Below are positions 8,534-16,430 of a DNA stretch of 44,183 nucleotides, one piece after another. Numbering within the stretch: the stretch's first letter is position 1; every line of letters starts with the position of its first letter. This DNA is from Methanosaeta sp. PtaU1.Bin060 (GTDB lineage: Archaea; Halobacteriota; Methanosarcinia; Methanotrichales; Methanotrichaceae): the NCBI GenBank assembly GCA_002067365.1, contig MVRK01000113.1, positions 1-44,183 on the forward strand. The letters are read 5' to 3'. The position numbers and the translations under genes are program-made. A model generated the notes under the pieces. That model ran no database searches. It was not told where the DNA came from and was given only the letters and a program-made list of their open reading frames with translations.

Positions 8534-9205
8534 ATGAGGCGCTTCGAAGAAGATGGCTTTCGCATGAAGTTTCTGGATGAGAAGGCTCTTCCAGACATCC
8601 TGAGCCTCCAGGAGGAGGTTGCCCGATGTCTTCCAGACCCGAAGATCTTTCATCTCCAGAGCGAAGAGAGCCTCTGGCATAACTTTCAGATCGAGCGTTC
8701 GGTGATCGGCGTACTCGCAGAAGATCGTCTGGCAGCCTTCAGCATCATCCGCGTCCCCGGCGATGCCTCAGAGAACCTCGGCAGAGACCTGAGCATCCCT
8801 TCGGAGGAGCTGGGTAACGTCGCCCATCTGCAGGCGATAGCAGTTCATCCTGAATACAGGGGCCGCGGCCTGCAACGGAAAATGGAGAGGGCTCACATAG
8901 GGGTGATCGAGGAGATGGGCTTCAAGCACATCTGCTGCACTATCTCCCCTCAAAATCCAGTCAGCCTTCACAATACCCTTGAATGCGGATTCCTGATTAA
9001 GGCGCTCAGGCCCAAGTTCGAGGGCTGGTGGAGGTTCATCCTTCACAGAAGCTTCCCCCGCGAGAGAATGATACGCCACGAGGAGATCAGGATCAGCGGC
9101 TCGGATATCGCGGGCCAGGCTGAGCTCCTGAGCAGAGGCTTTGTCGGCTTCAAGATGGCATTCGTTCCCGGGGGCTTTGAGGTCTTTTACGAACGAGAAT
9201 ATTGA
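8534..9205 (+). CDS. GNAT-family N-acetyltransferase
   Basis: 223 residues. The central region carries the acetyl-CoA-binding signature: the strand Leu-Gln-Ala-Ile-Ala-Val-His followed by Pro-Glu-Tyr-Arg-Gly-Arg-Gly-Leu (the Q/R-x-x-G-x-G/A loop), about residues 97-116, then Cys-Thr-Ile-Ser and the Asn-Pro-Val-Ser-Leu-His-Asn-Thr segment that normally packs against the acetyl group. The N-terminal 90 residues and C-terminal 60 residues match no substrate-specific subgroup that I recognise. The substrate (amino acid, small amine or protein N-terminus) is unknown. The gene is monocistronic by spacing: a 381-base gap upstream and 185 bases before the haemoglobin gene. GGGAAAGAG just ahead of the ATG is only a modest ribosome binding site. 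Confidence 0.85.
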   Translation: MRRFEEDGFRMKFLDEKALPDILSLQEEVARCLPDPKIFHLQSEESLWHNFQIERSVIGVLAEDRLAAFSIIRVPGDASENLGRDLSIPSEELGNVAHLQAIAVHPEYRGRGLQRKMERAHIGVIEEMGFKHICCTISPQNPVSLHNTLECGFLIKALRPKFEGWWRFILHRSFPRERMIRHEEIRISGSDIAGQAELLSRGFVGFKMAFVPGGFEVFYEREY

Positions 9206-9390
9206 TCCTGTGAATTTCATGAGCCAATTCGATCCTGGCAGAGACCGCCTAATTACGGCTAGCGGGCATCAACCACTCGGCTCGCAGCCCTTGTAAGGGT
9301 GCAGAAGCCCCTGGCAATCGGCAGGATTCTCCTTTTCCAGGAAAACCTATTTTGCGTATGAAAGAAATTAGTAAAGATTAAGTGATCGGA

Positions 9391-9762
9391 ATGGCAAGAA
9401 CTCTCTACGAGAGGCTGGGTGGTTACGACGCCATCGCATTCGTTGTCGATAGCCTGATGGCCAGGTTGAGGGACGATGCACGCCTGGCCAGATATTTTGC
9501 AGGACATGGCGAGGACTCCGCAAAGAGGCTGCGCCAGCTCCAGGTGGACATGATCTGCCAGGCCACAGGCGGTCCCTGTTTCTATCTGGGCCGCGAGATG
9601 AGGACTGTGCACAAAGGGCTTGGGATCGACGGTGGTGACTGGCAGACTATGATCACTCACCTGGTGGGAGTGCTGGATTCATTCAAGGTTTCCGACGCTG
9701 AGCAAAAAGATGTGCTCAAGCTGCTTAACAGCATCAAGAACGATATCGTGGAGAGACCCTAG
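9391..9762 (+). CDS. Group I truncated haemoglobin
   Basis: 123 residues from the ATG at 9391; the in-frame GTG nine bases earlier is better read as part of a GTGAT ribosome binding site. The chain opens Leu-Tyr-Glu-Arg-Leu-Gly-Gly, the usual trHbN start. It contains the Gly-Gly-Pro turn and the haem-ligating proximal histidine in Val-His-Lys-Gly-Leu-Gly-Ile (about residue 78). The helix B position that usually carries the ligand-stabilising Tyr (Phe-Tyr in typical proteins) reads Leu-Met here, so the distal pocket differs from the canonical NO-dioxygenase form. In a strict anaerobe the likely roles are NO or O2 scavenging or haem handling; this is inference. A 116-base gap separates it from the PEP synthase gene, so co-transcription is possible but unproven. 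Confidence 0.92.
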   Translation: MARTLYERLGGYDAIAFVVDSLMARLRDDARLARYFAGHGEDSAKRLRQLQVDMICQATGGPCFYLGREMRTVHKGLGIDGGDWQTMITHLVGVLDSFKVSDAEQKDVLKLLNSIKNDIVERP

Positions 9763-9878
9763 GCGAGAGGCATAGCCTCTGCTCTTTCTTTGGAAAAATA
9801 TGATGGAGATGCATTAGCCTGCTCGCCGAATGGGTTTTGGTCTCTGAAGAGAGTTTTGACTGAAGGATGGATTGATTC

Positions 9879-12314
9879 ATGGCGGATAATAAGAGTTATG
9901 TGCTCTGGTTTGATGAGATAGGGATCGAAGACGTGCCGTCCGTTGGCGGAAAGAACGCATCTCTGGGCGAGATGTACAGGGAGCTCACCACCAAAGGGGT
10001 GAAGATCCCCAACGGCTTTGCCACCACATCGCAGGCTTACTGGCATCTTCTCGAATCGGCGCAGATCCTGGATGGTCTGAAGGAGGCGATGGCAGGCATC
10101 GATAATAGCGACGTTTCGGATCTTGCCAGGCGCGGAAAGATGGCTCGCGATCTGATCCTGAATTCAAAGCTCCCCGAAGATCTCTGGGAGGAGATCAGAG
10201 CGGCTTACGACCGTCTGGCAGAGCAGTACGGCCCGAATCCTGATGTGGCTGTCAGAAGCTCTGCCACCGCAGAGGACCTGCCCACGGCCTCTTTCGCAGG
10301 GCAGCAGGAGACGATCCTGAATGTGCGAGGCTACGATGAGCTGAAGGCGGCCTGCATCAAATGCTATGCATCGCTCTTCCTGGATAGGGCCATATCCTAC
10401 AGGATAGACAACGGCTTCGACCAATTCAAGGTCGCCCTCTCCATAGGCATCATGAAGATGGTCAGGTCCGACCTCGCATCAAGCGGCGTGATCTTCACCC
10501 TCGACACTGAGACGGGCTTTCGAGATGTGATATTCATCACTGGGGCCTATGGCCTAGGCGAGAATATAGTGCAGGGCGCTGTCAACCCGGACGAGTTCTA
10601 CGTCTTCAAGCCGACGTTGCGAAAGGGATTCTTGTCGATCATCAGGAGGAGCCTAGGTGGCAAGAAGATCAAGATGATCTACGGCAGCGGGGAGTCCAAG
10701 GCACTCACATATAACGTGGATGTCCCTGCAGATGAGAGAAGGAGGTTCTGCATCTCCGATGAGGACGTTCTCACCCTGGCAGGCTACGCCGAGATCATCG
10801 AGGACCACTACTCAAAGAAGGCCGGCAAGGAGACGCCGATGGATATCGAGTGGGCCAAGGACGGAAAGACCGGCGAACTCTTTGTGGTCCAGGCGAGGCC
10901 CGAGACAGTCCAGTCCCAGAAGGCGAGGGATGTGCTTGAATTATACCACCTGGAGAAGAAGGGCCCAGTCCTCGTCACTGGAAGGGGCGTCGGAGAGAAG
11001 ATAGCTGCCGGGCGAGCCCGCATCATCTCGGACATCTCCCAGCTCTCCAGCTTCCGGCAGGGGGAGGTCCTGGTCTCCAACACCACGACTCCGGACTGGG
11101 AGCCTGTGATGAAGATCGCCTCGGCAATAGTCACCAACGCGGGGGGCAGGACGAGCCATGCAGCCATCGTGAGCCGCGAGTTCGGGATACCTGCGGTGGT
11201 TGGCGCCGAAGGAGCGACGCAGAAGATCGCGGACGGCCAGGAGGTGACTGTGAGCTGCGCCGAGGGGGATGTCGGCGTGGTCTACACGGGTCGTCTCCCC
11301 TTCAGCGTTGAGAAGTTGAGCCTCAAGGATATGCCGAGGCCAAAGACCCAGATCATGATAAACCTCGGGAACCCTGAGGTGGCCTTCGGCACGTCCATGA
11401 TACCAAACGACGGCGTTGGCCTCGCGCGTTTGGAGTTCATAATCAACAGCTACATCAAGATCCATCCCATGGCGCTGGTGCACCCCGAAAGGGTCGCGGA
11501 TGGGGCCGTCAGGAAGCAGATCGAGGATCTCACCTTCGGCTATGCGAACAAGACGGAGTACTTCATCGAGAAGCTTGCCGAAGGGGTGGGCACCATCGCA
11601 GCAGCATTTTATCCGCGTCCTGTCGTCGTCAGGCTGAGCGACTTCAAGTCCAATGAGTACGCCAACCTCATCGGCGGCGAGGACTTCGAGCTGAAGGAGA
11701 GCAACCCCATGCTCGGATTCCGCGGCGCTTCACGCTACTACAGCGACAGGTATCGCGAGGGCTTTTCGCTGGAGTGCGCTGCCATCAAGCGCGCCCGCGA
11801 GGTGATGGGGCTCACCAATATCATCATCATGATACCCTTCTGCCGCAGGCTGGACGAGGCCGGGAAGGTCCTGGCGGAGATGGAGAAAAACGGCCTGAAG
11901 AGGGGCGAGAGGGGGCTCGAGGTCTATTTGATGTGCGAGATCCCAAGCAACGTGATTCTCGTGGACGAGTTCTGTCAGCTCGTGGACGGGATGTCCATCG
12001 GCTCCAATGACCTGACGCAGCTCACATTGGGCATCGACAGGGACTCGGAGATCCTGGCCAAGGAGTTCGACGAGAGGGACCCGGCGGTGAAGATCATGGT
12101 CTCCCAGGCCATCCAAGGAAACAAGAGGAACAAGAGGCACAGCGGCATCTGCGGCCAAGCGCCCAGCGACTATCCCGATTTCGCCGAGTTCCTCGTGGGC
12201 GAGGGGATAGACTCCATCTCCATCAATCCTGACAGCGTGATGAAGATAACCCTCAAGGTCCTGGAGACTGAGAAGGCCATGAAGAAGTCAAGCGCCGAGA
12301 CAAAAGAGTCTTAG
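9879..12314 (+). CDS. ppsA: Phosphoenolpyruvate synthase
   Basis: 811 residues, about the usual length. It makes phosphoenolpyruvate from pyruvate and ATP, releasing AMP and phosphate, the entry step of gluconeogenesis in methanogens that fix acetyl-CoA to pyruvate. Domains in order: N-terminal ATP-grasp domain (Ser-Val-Gly-Gly-Lys-Asn-Ala near residue 22, Ala-Val-Arg-Ser-Ser-Ala-Thr-Ala-Glu-Asp near 125); swivelling phosphohistidine domain with Gly-Gly-Arg-Thr-Ser-His-Ala, catalytic His427; and a C-terminal PEP-binding barrel ending in Gly-Ile-Cys-Gly-Gln-Ala-Pro-Ser. GGATGGATTGA ahead of the ATG is the probable ribosome binding site. The pfkB-type kinase follows after 23 bases and the aldolase after that, so this gene heads a sugar-phosphate operon. 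Confidence 0.97.
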   Translation: MADNKSYVLWFDEIGIEDVPSVGGKNASLGEMYRELTTKGVKIPNGFATTSQAYWHLLESAQILDGLKEAMAGIDNSDVSDLARRGKMARDLILNSKLPEDLWEEIRAAYDRLAEQYGPNPDVAVRSSATAEDLPTASFAGQQETILNVRGYDELKAACIKCYASLFLDRAISYRIDNGFDQFKVALSIGIMKMVRSDLASSGVIFTLDTETGFRDVIFITGAYGLGENIVQGAVNPDEFYVFKPTLRKGFLSIIRRSLGGKKIKMIYGSGESKALTYNVDVPADERRRFCISDEDVLTLAGYAEIIEDHYSKKAGKETPMDIEWAKDGKTGELFVVQARPETVQSQKARDVLELYHLEKKGPVLVTGRGVGEKIAAGRARIISDISQLSSFRQGEVLVSNTTTPDWEPVMKIASAIVTNAGGRTSHAAIVSREFGIPAVVGAEGATQKIADGQEVTVSCAEGDVGVVYTGRLPFSVEKLSLKDMPRPKTQIMINLGNPEVAFGTSMIPNDGVGLARLEFIINSYIKIHPMALVHPERVADGAVRKQIEDLTFGYANKTEYFIEKLAEGVGTIAAAFYPRPVVVRLSDFKSNEYANLIGGEDFELKESNPMLGFRGASRYYSDRYREGFSLECAAIKRAREVMGLTNIIIMIPFCRRLDEAGKVLAEMEKNGLKRGERGLEVYLMCEIPSNVILVDEFCQLVDGMSIGSNDLTQLTLGIDRDSEILAKEFDERDPAVKIMVSQAIQGNKRNKRHSGICGQAPSDYPDFAEFLVGEGIDSISINPDSVMKITLKVLETEKAMKKSSAETKES

Positions 12315-12337
12315 CCTTCGCTGACCGAGGGACTGGC

Positions 12338-13270
12338 ATGATCTACACCATAACCCTCAATCCAGCGCTCGACCGCACCATCTGGATCGACAGAATCAGG
12401 GACGACGTCTCCAACCGCATCCTGGAGGAGAAGAGCTTCGCAGGAGGAAAATCGATCGATGTCTCGAAGGTGCTGAAGAACTTCGGGGTGGAGAACACAG
12501 CCCTCGGGTTCGTGGGCGGCTTCGCGGGCAGGGAGCTTGAGGGCAGGCTCCTGAACGATGGCATTCAGAGCAATTTCGTGCGCGTCTCGGGCGAGACGAG
12601 GACGAATATAGTAATCCACGAGCGTGAGACTGGAAGGCAGATCGTATTCAACGCCCGCGGCCCCGAGATCAGGCCAAGCGAGCTGATGCAGTTCGTGGAG
12701 CTGATCGAGGATCTTCCATGCGCTGATGTTGTGACAATCGGTGGGAGCTTGCCTCTGGGCGTCAGCCCCGAGATCTACCGCAAGATCATAACCCTGGTGA
12801 AGAGGTGCCCTGCTACTGTGGCGCTTGATGTGGACGGCGCTGCCCTGAAGGTGGGAATTCAGGCCAGGCCGAATGTGATCAAGCCCAACATCCACGAGCT
12901 TTCGGAGCTGGTGGGGCGCGAGCTGACGGAGATCGGCGAGATCCTGGCAGCGGCCCGCGAGGTCAACGGGCAGGGCGTGGAGATAGTCCTCGTCTCGATG
13001 GGCGGGAAGGGGATACTGCTGGTGGCCGACGGCAAGGAGTATCTGGGAGTCCCGCCGGCTGTGAAGGTCGAGAGCACAGTCGGGGCCGGAGACTCCTCGG
13101 TTGCAGGCTTCATCAGCGGCCTGGTCAGGGGCAAGGATCTGAAGCAGTGCCTGAAGTACGCTGTTGCGGCGGGAACAGCCACAACCCTGCAGCAGGGGAC
13201 TGCGCTCTGCCAGATGAAGGATTTCCAGAGGATAGTCGCCCAGGTGAGCCTGCAGGTGCTCAAAGGTTGA
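12338..13270 (+). CDS. PfkB-family sugar-phosphate kinase (1-phosphofructokinase/LacC-like)
   Basis: 310 residues. The N-terminus (Thr-Leu-Asn-Pro-Ala-Leu-Asp), the Gly-Gly-Lys-Ser-Ile-Asp-Val-Ser segment near residue 35 and the C-terminal ATP/anion-hole motif Gly-Ala-Gly-Asp-Ser (about 249-253, catalytic Asp) identify the FruK/LacC/PfkB branch of the ribokinase superfamily. Its place between PEP synthase and fructose-bisphosphate aldolase points to fructose 6-phosphate or a related hexose phosphate as substrate. Many methanogens instead use an ADP-dependent phosphofructokinase of a different subfamily, so this could be an ATP-dependent alternative or a kinase for another phosphosugar. GAGGGA precedes the ATG, and the 43-base gap to the aldolase gene supports one transcript. 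Confidence 0.9.
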   Translation: MIYTITLNPALDRTIWIDRIRDDVSNRILEEKSFAGGKSIDVSKVLKNFGVENTALGFVGGFAGRELEGRLLNDGIQSNFVRVSGETRTNIVIHERETGRQIVFNARGPEIRPSELMQFVELIEDLPCADVVTIGGSLPLGVSPEIYRKIITLVKRCPATVALDVDGAALKVGIQARPNVIKPNIHELSELVGRELTEIGEILAAAREVNGQGVEIVLVSMGGKGILLVADGKEYLGVPPAVKVESTVGAGDSSVAGFISGLVRGKDLKQCLKYAVAAGTATTLQQGTALCQMKDFQRIVAQVSLQVLKG

Positions 13271-13313
13271 TGCGGGCGCAAGGCGGATAGATGCAGGATA
13301 CGGTGAAGGAATA

Positions 13314-14225
13314 ATGGCTGAAGAGATCATTGTGCCCCTGGATGTTCCGGGCGAGAGCCGGAGCAGGTACATTCAGAACTACATGAAGATCACGCGAGGC
13401 AGCGGGCGGCTGATGCTATTTGCGGGGGACCAGAAGGTCGAGCACTTGAACGACGACTTCTCGGGGCCAGGAATCGACCCGGGGGATGGCGATCCAGGGC
13501 ACCTCTTCCGGGTCGCAGGCAAGGCCAAGATCGGCGTCTTCGCTGCGCAGCTGGGACTTATAGCGCGCTATGGAATGGACTATCCAGAGGTCCCCTACCT
13601 CGTGAAGCTCAACTCCAAGACAAACCTGATCAAGACATCTCAGGCTGAGCCGCGAAGCTCTCTGTGGCTTGAAGTCGAGCAGGTCGTGGACCTCAAGGAG
13701 AAGAGCGGTCTTGAGATCCTGGGCGTCGGATACACAGTATACCTGGGCAGCGAGAAGGAGGCAGAGATGCTGCGCGAGGCTGCGCAGCTCGTCTTCAAGG
13801 CTCACAGCCACGGCCTCGTGACTGTGCTCTGGATGTACCCCCGCGGGAAGGCTGTGAAGGATGAGAAGGACCCGCATCTGATCGCTGGCGCAGCTGGCGT
13901 TGCTGCTGCCCTTGGAAGCGACTTCGCCAAGGTGAACTACCCGCAAAAGGCGGGCTGCAGCTCTGCAGAGGTCTTCAGGGAGGCTGTACGCGCCGCGGGC
14001 CGCACCAAGGTGGTATGCGCCGGAGGCAAGAGCACCGACGCCCGCGCATTCCTGCAGAGGCTTCACGATCAGATCCACATCAGCGGTGCAGCAGGAAACG
14101 CCACGGGCAGAAACATCCACCAGAGGTCCCTTGCAGAGGCAGTGAGATTGTGTAACGCCATCTATGCAGTGACAGTGGAGGATGCCGATGTCGAGGACGC
14201 CCTGAAGATTTATTTGGGTGATTAG
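13314..14225 (+). CDS. fba: Archaeal class I fructose-bisphosphate aldolase
   Basis: 303 residues of the archaeal DhnA-type class I aldolase family, which condenses glyceraldehyde 3-phosphate and dihydroxyacetone phosphate into fructose 1,6-bisphosphate. Visible family marks are Leu-Phe-Ala-Gly-Asp-Gln-Lys-Val-Glu-His near residue 35, Trp-Met-Tyr-Pro-Arg-Gly, the Schiff-base lysine in Phe-Ala-Lys-Val-Asn-Tyr-Pro (about Lys206), Ala-Gly-Gly-Lys, and the phosphate-binding Gly-Ala-Ala-Gly-Asn-Ala-Thr-Gly-Arg-Asn near the end. No metal-binding class II motif is present. It is the third gene of the ppsA-pfkB-fba run and ends just before the AT-rich inserted gene on the other strand. It supplies hexose phosphate for Fae-Hps and for glycan or storage-sugar synthesis. 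Confidence 0.93.
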   Translation: MAEEIIVPLDVPGESRSRYIQNYMKITRGSGRLMLFAGDQKVEHLNDDFSGPGIDPGDGDPGHLFRVAGKAKIGVFAAQLGLIARYGMDYPEVPYLVKLNSKTNLIKTSQAEPRSSLWLEVEQVVDLKEKSGLEILGVGYTVYLGSEKEAEMLREAAQLVFKAHSHGLVTVLWMYPRGKAVKDEKDPHLIAGAAGVAAALGSDFAKVNYPQKAGCSSAEVFREAVRAAGRTKVVCAGGKSTDARAFLQRLHDQIHISGAAGNATGRNIHQRSLAEAVRLCNAIYAVTVEDADVEDALKIYLGD

Positions 14226-14321
14226 TCAAGAAAACATGGGCAGGAGGAATTAATGCAGTAAAGATCTTGTTCCATCTTGCCCATTTGTTATGGTTTGATA
14301 AGGATAAAAAATGGATAAAAC

Positions 14322-15563
14322 TTAATCTGACCAGAATATTTTGTACCCAAGTCCTCTTGGGCTCATTAGTATTCTACCCAAATCTCTAAGCTTCCGGATG
14401 GAGTCTTCCACTTCATATCTCGATCCGGGATCAAAGTGCTTTTCCACATCTTGTTGAGTTACCCACGTGTTTCCTTGGTCATGTTCCTCTGCGAACGCCC
14501 GAAGAACGCGATTGTCCATTGGGGTCATGTGCTTGCTCAGGTTTAAGACATCTACCTGTGGGGTATTGTATGTCTCCCTCGTATACGGATTGATTAATTT
14601 ATCACTATCCATGAAGTTGTACATCACTTCATAATAACGGCGGCTGTATGTATCGAAGCTATCTTCATCGAGATTTGTCCTAAAATCCAACCTGCAAATG
14701 GCGTTAGCTATCTTAAGGGTTGAAAGGGGATCGAGCGCATCGGTTTCGAAATCAAGCCGCCTATAGACTTTGCGTAGGGTGGATTCGATCTTTGAGATCA
14801 TGAAATCCTTGACGACTGGACGCGTAATGAGAGCGGTTAATAAATACTCAAGAACATCTTGGTCCAAATCTAATGTTCCTGGTTTGAACTCAGAATCTTC
14901 AATCCTGGTAGGGATCTGCACCCGTGTGTGTTCTTTTGGTGGCAATTTCGCCAGATAGTTATAAGATATCTCAGGAATTTTTCCTAAGCGCCTATCATTT
15001 TCAACTTGAAGATGTTCTTTAGAATTATCTATGAAATTATATCGATAAATATTACCTGAATTCATGAACTCTGTTGGCAATAGATGAGAGATTGTTCTCT
15101 TAAGATCGATCAACGACTTCGGCCCCCCTCCAACACGCGAAATAGTCCAAGTTCCGATCCCACCCGCGCCATGTATTCCGCTGGGGCATGATAGTATTTG
15201 CAATGCTATTGAGAAATCAAGATTATCATGCTCCGCTCTTTTCCAGTTCTGTGTGAGCCTGTATTGGAACTCATTCGAATCGAGATATGGTCTTTGGATT
15301 GTCGCAATCTCATTTATATCGGATTTCGTTACGCCAGTGACTGTGTATACGTCTTTAAAGTTGCAGTAGAGGTTCCTGTTTATCTGGGTAATGCGTCGGA
15401 TTGGCTTCTCCACTTCAAGAGTCACGAATTCATTTTCGGCAGGGCGCAGGTCGGTAGGAATTGCATAGCTAATTCGATCACTGACGTTAGTAGCCCTATA
15501 TGGCGATTTGTAGAGCATGAGCCTTCCAGCAGAGTCGTAATGCACCCATCCAGTGTGAGGCAT
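14322..15563 (-). CDS. AT-rich gene of unknown function with C-terminal winged-helix-like segment
   Basis: 413 residues from the ATG at 15563. A GTG at 15599 also opens the frame, but it overlaps a TATA box (GAGTTTATATG on the minus strand, about 15599-15608), so the later ATG is preferred. I recognise no family for residues 1-340. The last 70 residues (from about Met-Asp-Asn-Arg-Val-Leu-Arg) look like a winged helix: Thr-Gln-Gln-Asp-Val-Glu, a recognition-like helix Val-Glu-Asp-Ser-Ile-Arg-Lys-Leu, then a hairpin with Gly-Arg-Ile-Leu-Met and Gly-Leu-Gly-Tyr. Base and codon use are clearly more AT-rich than in all neighbours, many third positions being A or T. It lies antisense inside a run of sugar-metabolism genes. 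Horizontal acquisition is likely; a nucleic-acid role is a guess. Confidence 0.75.
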   Translation of the reverse strand: MPHTGWVHYDSAGRLMLYKSPYRATNVSDRISYAIPTDLRPAENEFVTLEVEKPIRRITQINRNLYCNFKDVYTVTGVTKSDINEIATIQRPYLDSNEFQYRLTQNWKRAEHDNLDFSIALQILSCPSGIHGAGGIGTWTISRVGGGPKSLIDLKRTISHLLPTEFMNSGNIYRYNFIDNSKEHLQVENDRRLGKIPEISYNYLAKLPPKEHTRVQIPTRIEDSEFKPGTLDLDQDVLEYLLTALITRPVVKDFMISKIESTLRKVYRRLDFETDALDPLSTLKIANAICRLDFRTNLDEDSFDTYSRRYYEVMYNFMDSDKLINPYTRETYNTPQVDVLNLSKHMTPMDNRVLRAFAEEHDQGNTWVTQQDVEKHFDPGSRYEVEDSIRKLRDLGRILMSPRGLGYKIFWSD

Positions 15564-15598
15564 CTGTAGAAGTTGCCGCTCAAATCCAGCAAATCCCA

Positions 15599-15668
15599 CA
15601 TATAAACTCTTTAATGATCTAGGAATAGCATCACCTCGTTGCTATCATTGGAACAATTGATATAAAAA
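15599..15668. promoter_or_regulatory. Divergent promoters of the AT-rich gene and the phosphoglycerate mutase gene
   Basis: A leftward TATA box (TTTATA on the minus strand, about 15600-15606) and a rightward one (TATAAAA, 15661-15667, preceded by GAACAATTGA) lie 55 bases apart. The rightward box sits about 30 bases ahead of the ATG at 15693, predicting an almost leaderless mutase mRNA. The intervening bases are AT-rich like the leftward gene. Confidence 0.55.
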
Positions 15669-15692
15669 GAAGATCGAATGAATTGTGAAAAT

Positions 15693-16424
15693 ATGCTGAA
15701 GCTCGTCTTGCTCAGGCACGGCCAGAGCCTCTGGAACGAGGCTGGAAGGTTCACAGGGTGGACGGACATAGATCTCTCCCAGAAGGGCATCGAAGAGGCA
15801 CGAAATGCAGGCAGGCTGCTCTGCTCATGTGGCTGCACCTTCGACCTCGCCTACACATCCGTTCTCAAGCGCGCCATCAGGACCCTCTGGATTGTGCAGG
15901 ATGAGATGGACCTAATGTGGATCCCGACGGTCTGCAGCTGGCGGCTGAACGAGCGCCGCTATGGAGCCCTGGTGGGGCAGAGCAAGAAGGAGATGGAGGA
16001 GAGGTACGGTGCAAAGCAGGTCCACCGCTGGCGCAGGGGCTTCAGGGATCGGCCTCCGGCCCTGGAAGAGAGGGGCAGTCGTCTTTCTAGCGATGCGAGG
16101 TACAGCCGCCTCGAAGAGGATCAAATCCCCAAAACCGAGTCTCTGGAGGATACATTGAACCGCATGCTGCCCTTCTGGGAGGGCAACATCGCGCCCGAAC
16201 TGAATAAAGGCAGAAGGGTCTTCATCGTCTCCCACGGCAACACGCTGAGGGCTCTGGTCAAGCATCTGGATGCCATCTCCGATGATCGGATTGAGGAGGT
16301 GGAGATGCCGACGGGCGTTCCCCTTGTCTACGAACTGAACGACGATCTTGTGCCCCTCGATCGATTTTATCTCAGAGATGAGGCTGACTGCCGAAGAATG
16401 CGAGAGAAGGCAGCGGGCAGGTGA
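15693..16424 (+). CDS. gpmA: Phosphoglycerate mutase, histidine (dPGM) type
   Basis: 243 residues from the ATG at 15693. An ATG at 15678 is too close to the TATA box at 15661 to be in the mRNA, and the later start gives the usual Leu-Lys-Leu-Val-Leu-Leu-Arg-His-Gly. It interconverts 3- and 2-phosphoglycerate. The phosphohistidine motif Leu-Arg-His-Gly-Gln-Ser, Phe-Thr-Gly-Trp-Thr-Asp, Asn-Glu-Arg-Arg-Tyr-Gly-Ala-Leu and the second catalytic Ser-His-Gly-Asn are all present, giving a complete bisphosphoglycerate-dependent enzyme. Most archaea rely on the unrelated cofactor-independent mutase, so this bacterial-style form is notable. Its stop is six bases before the HPr-kinase-like gene, which indicates a shared transcript. 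Confidence 0.93.
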   Translation: MLKLVLLRHGQSLWNEAGRFTGWTDIDLSQKGIEEARNAGRLLCSCGCTFDLAYTSVLKRAIRTLWIVQDEMDLMWIPTVCSWRLNERRYGALVGQSKKEMEERYGAKQVHRWRRGFRDRPPALEERGSRLSSDARYSRLEEDQIPKTESLEDTLNRMLPFWEGNIAPELNKGRRVFIVSHGNTLRALVKHLDAISDDRIEEVEMPTGVPLVYELNDDLVPLDRFYLRDEADCRRMREKAAGR

Positions 16425-16430
16425 CTGAAC

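Noticed and set aside
12311-13372. 353-residue open frame on the minus strand over the PfkB gene
   Set aside because: The plus strand has a complete PfkB protein with family motifs; the antisense frame arises from GC-rich codon use and is rich in His, Gln and Leu without any fold.
14226-14321. Inverted repeat (ATGGGCA/TGCCCAT) between the aldolase gene and the AT-rich gene
   Set aside because: The arms are only seven bases and about 40 bases apart, with no T tract, so neither a terminator nor an insertion end can be claimed.
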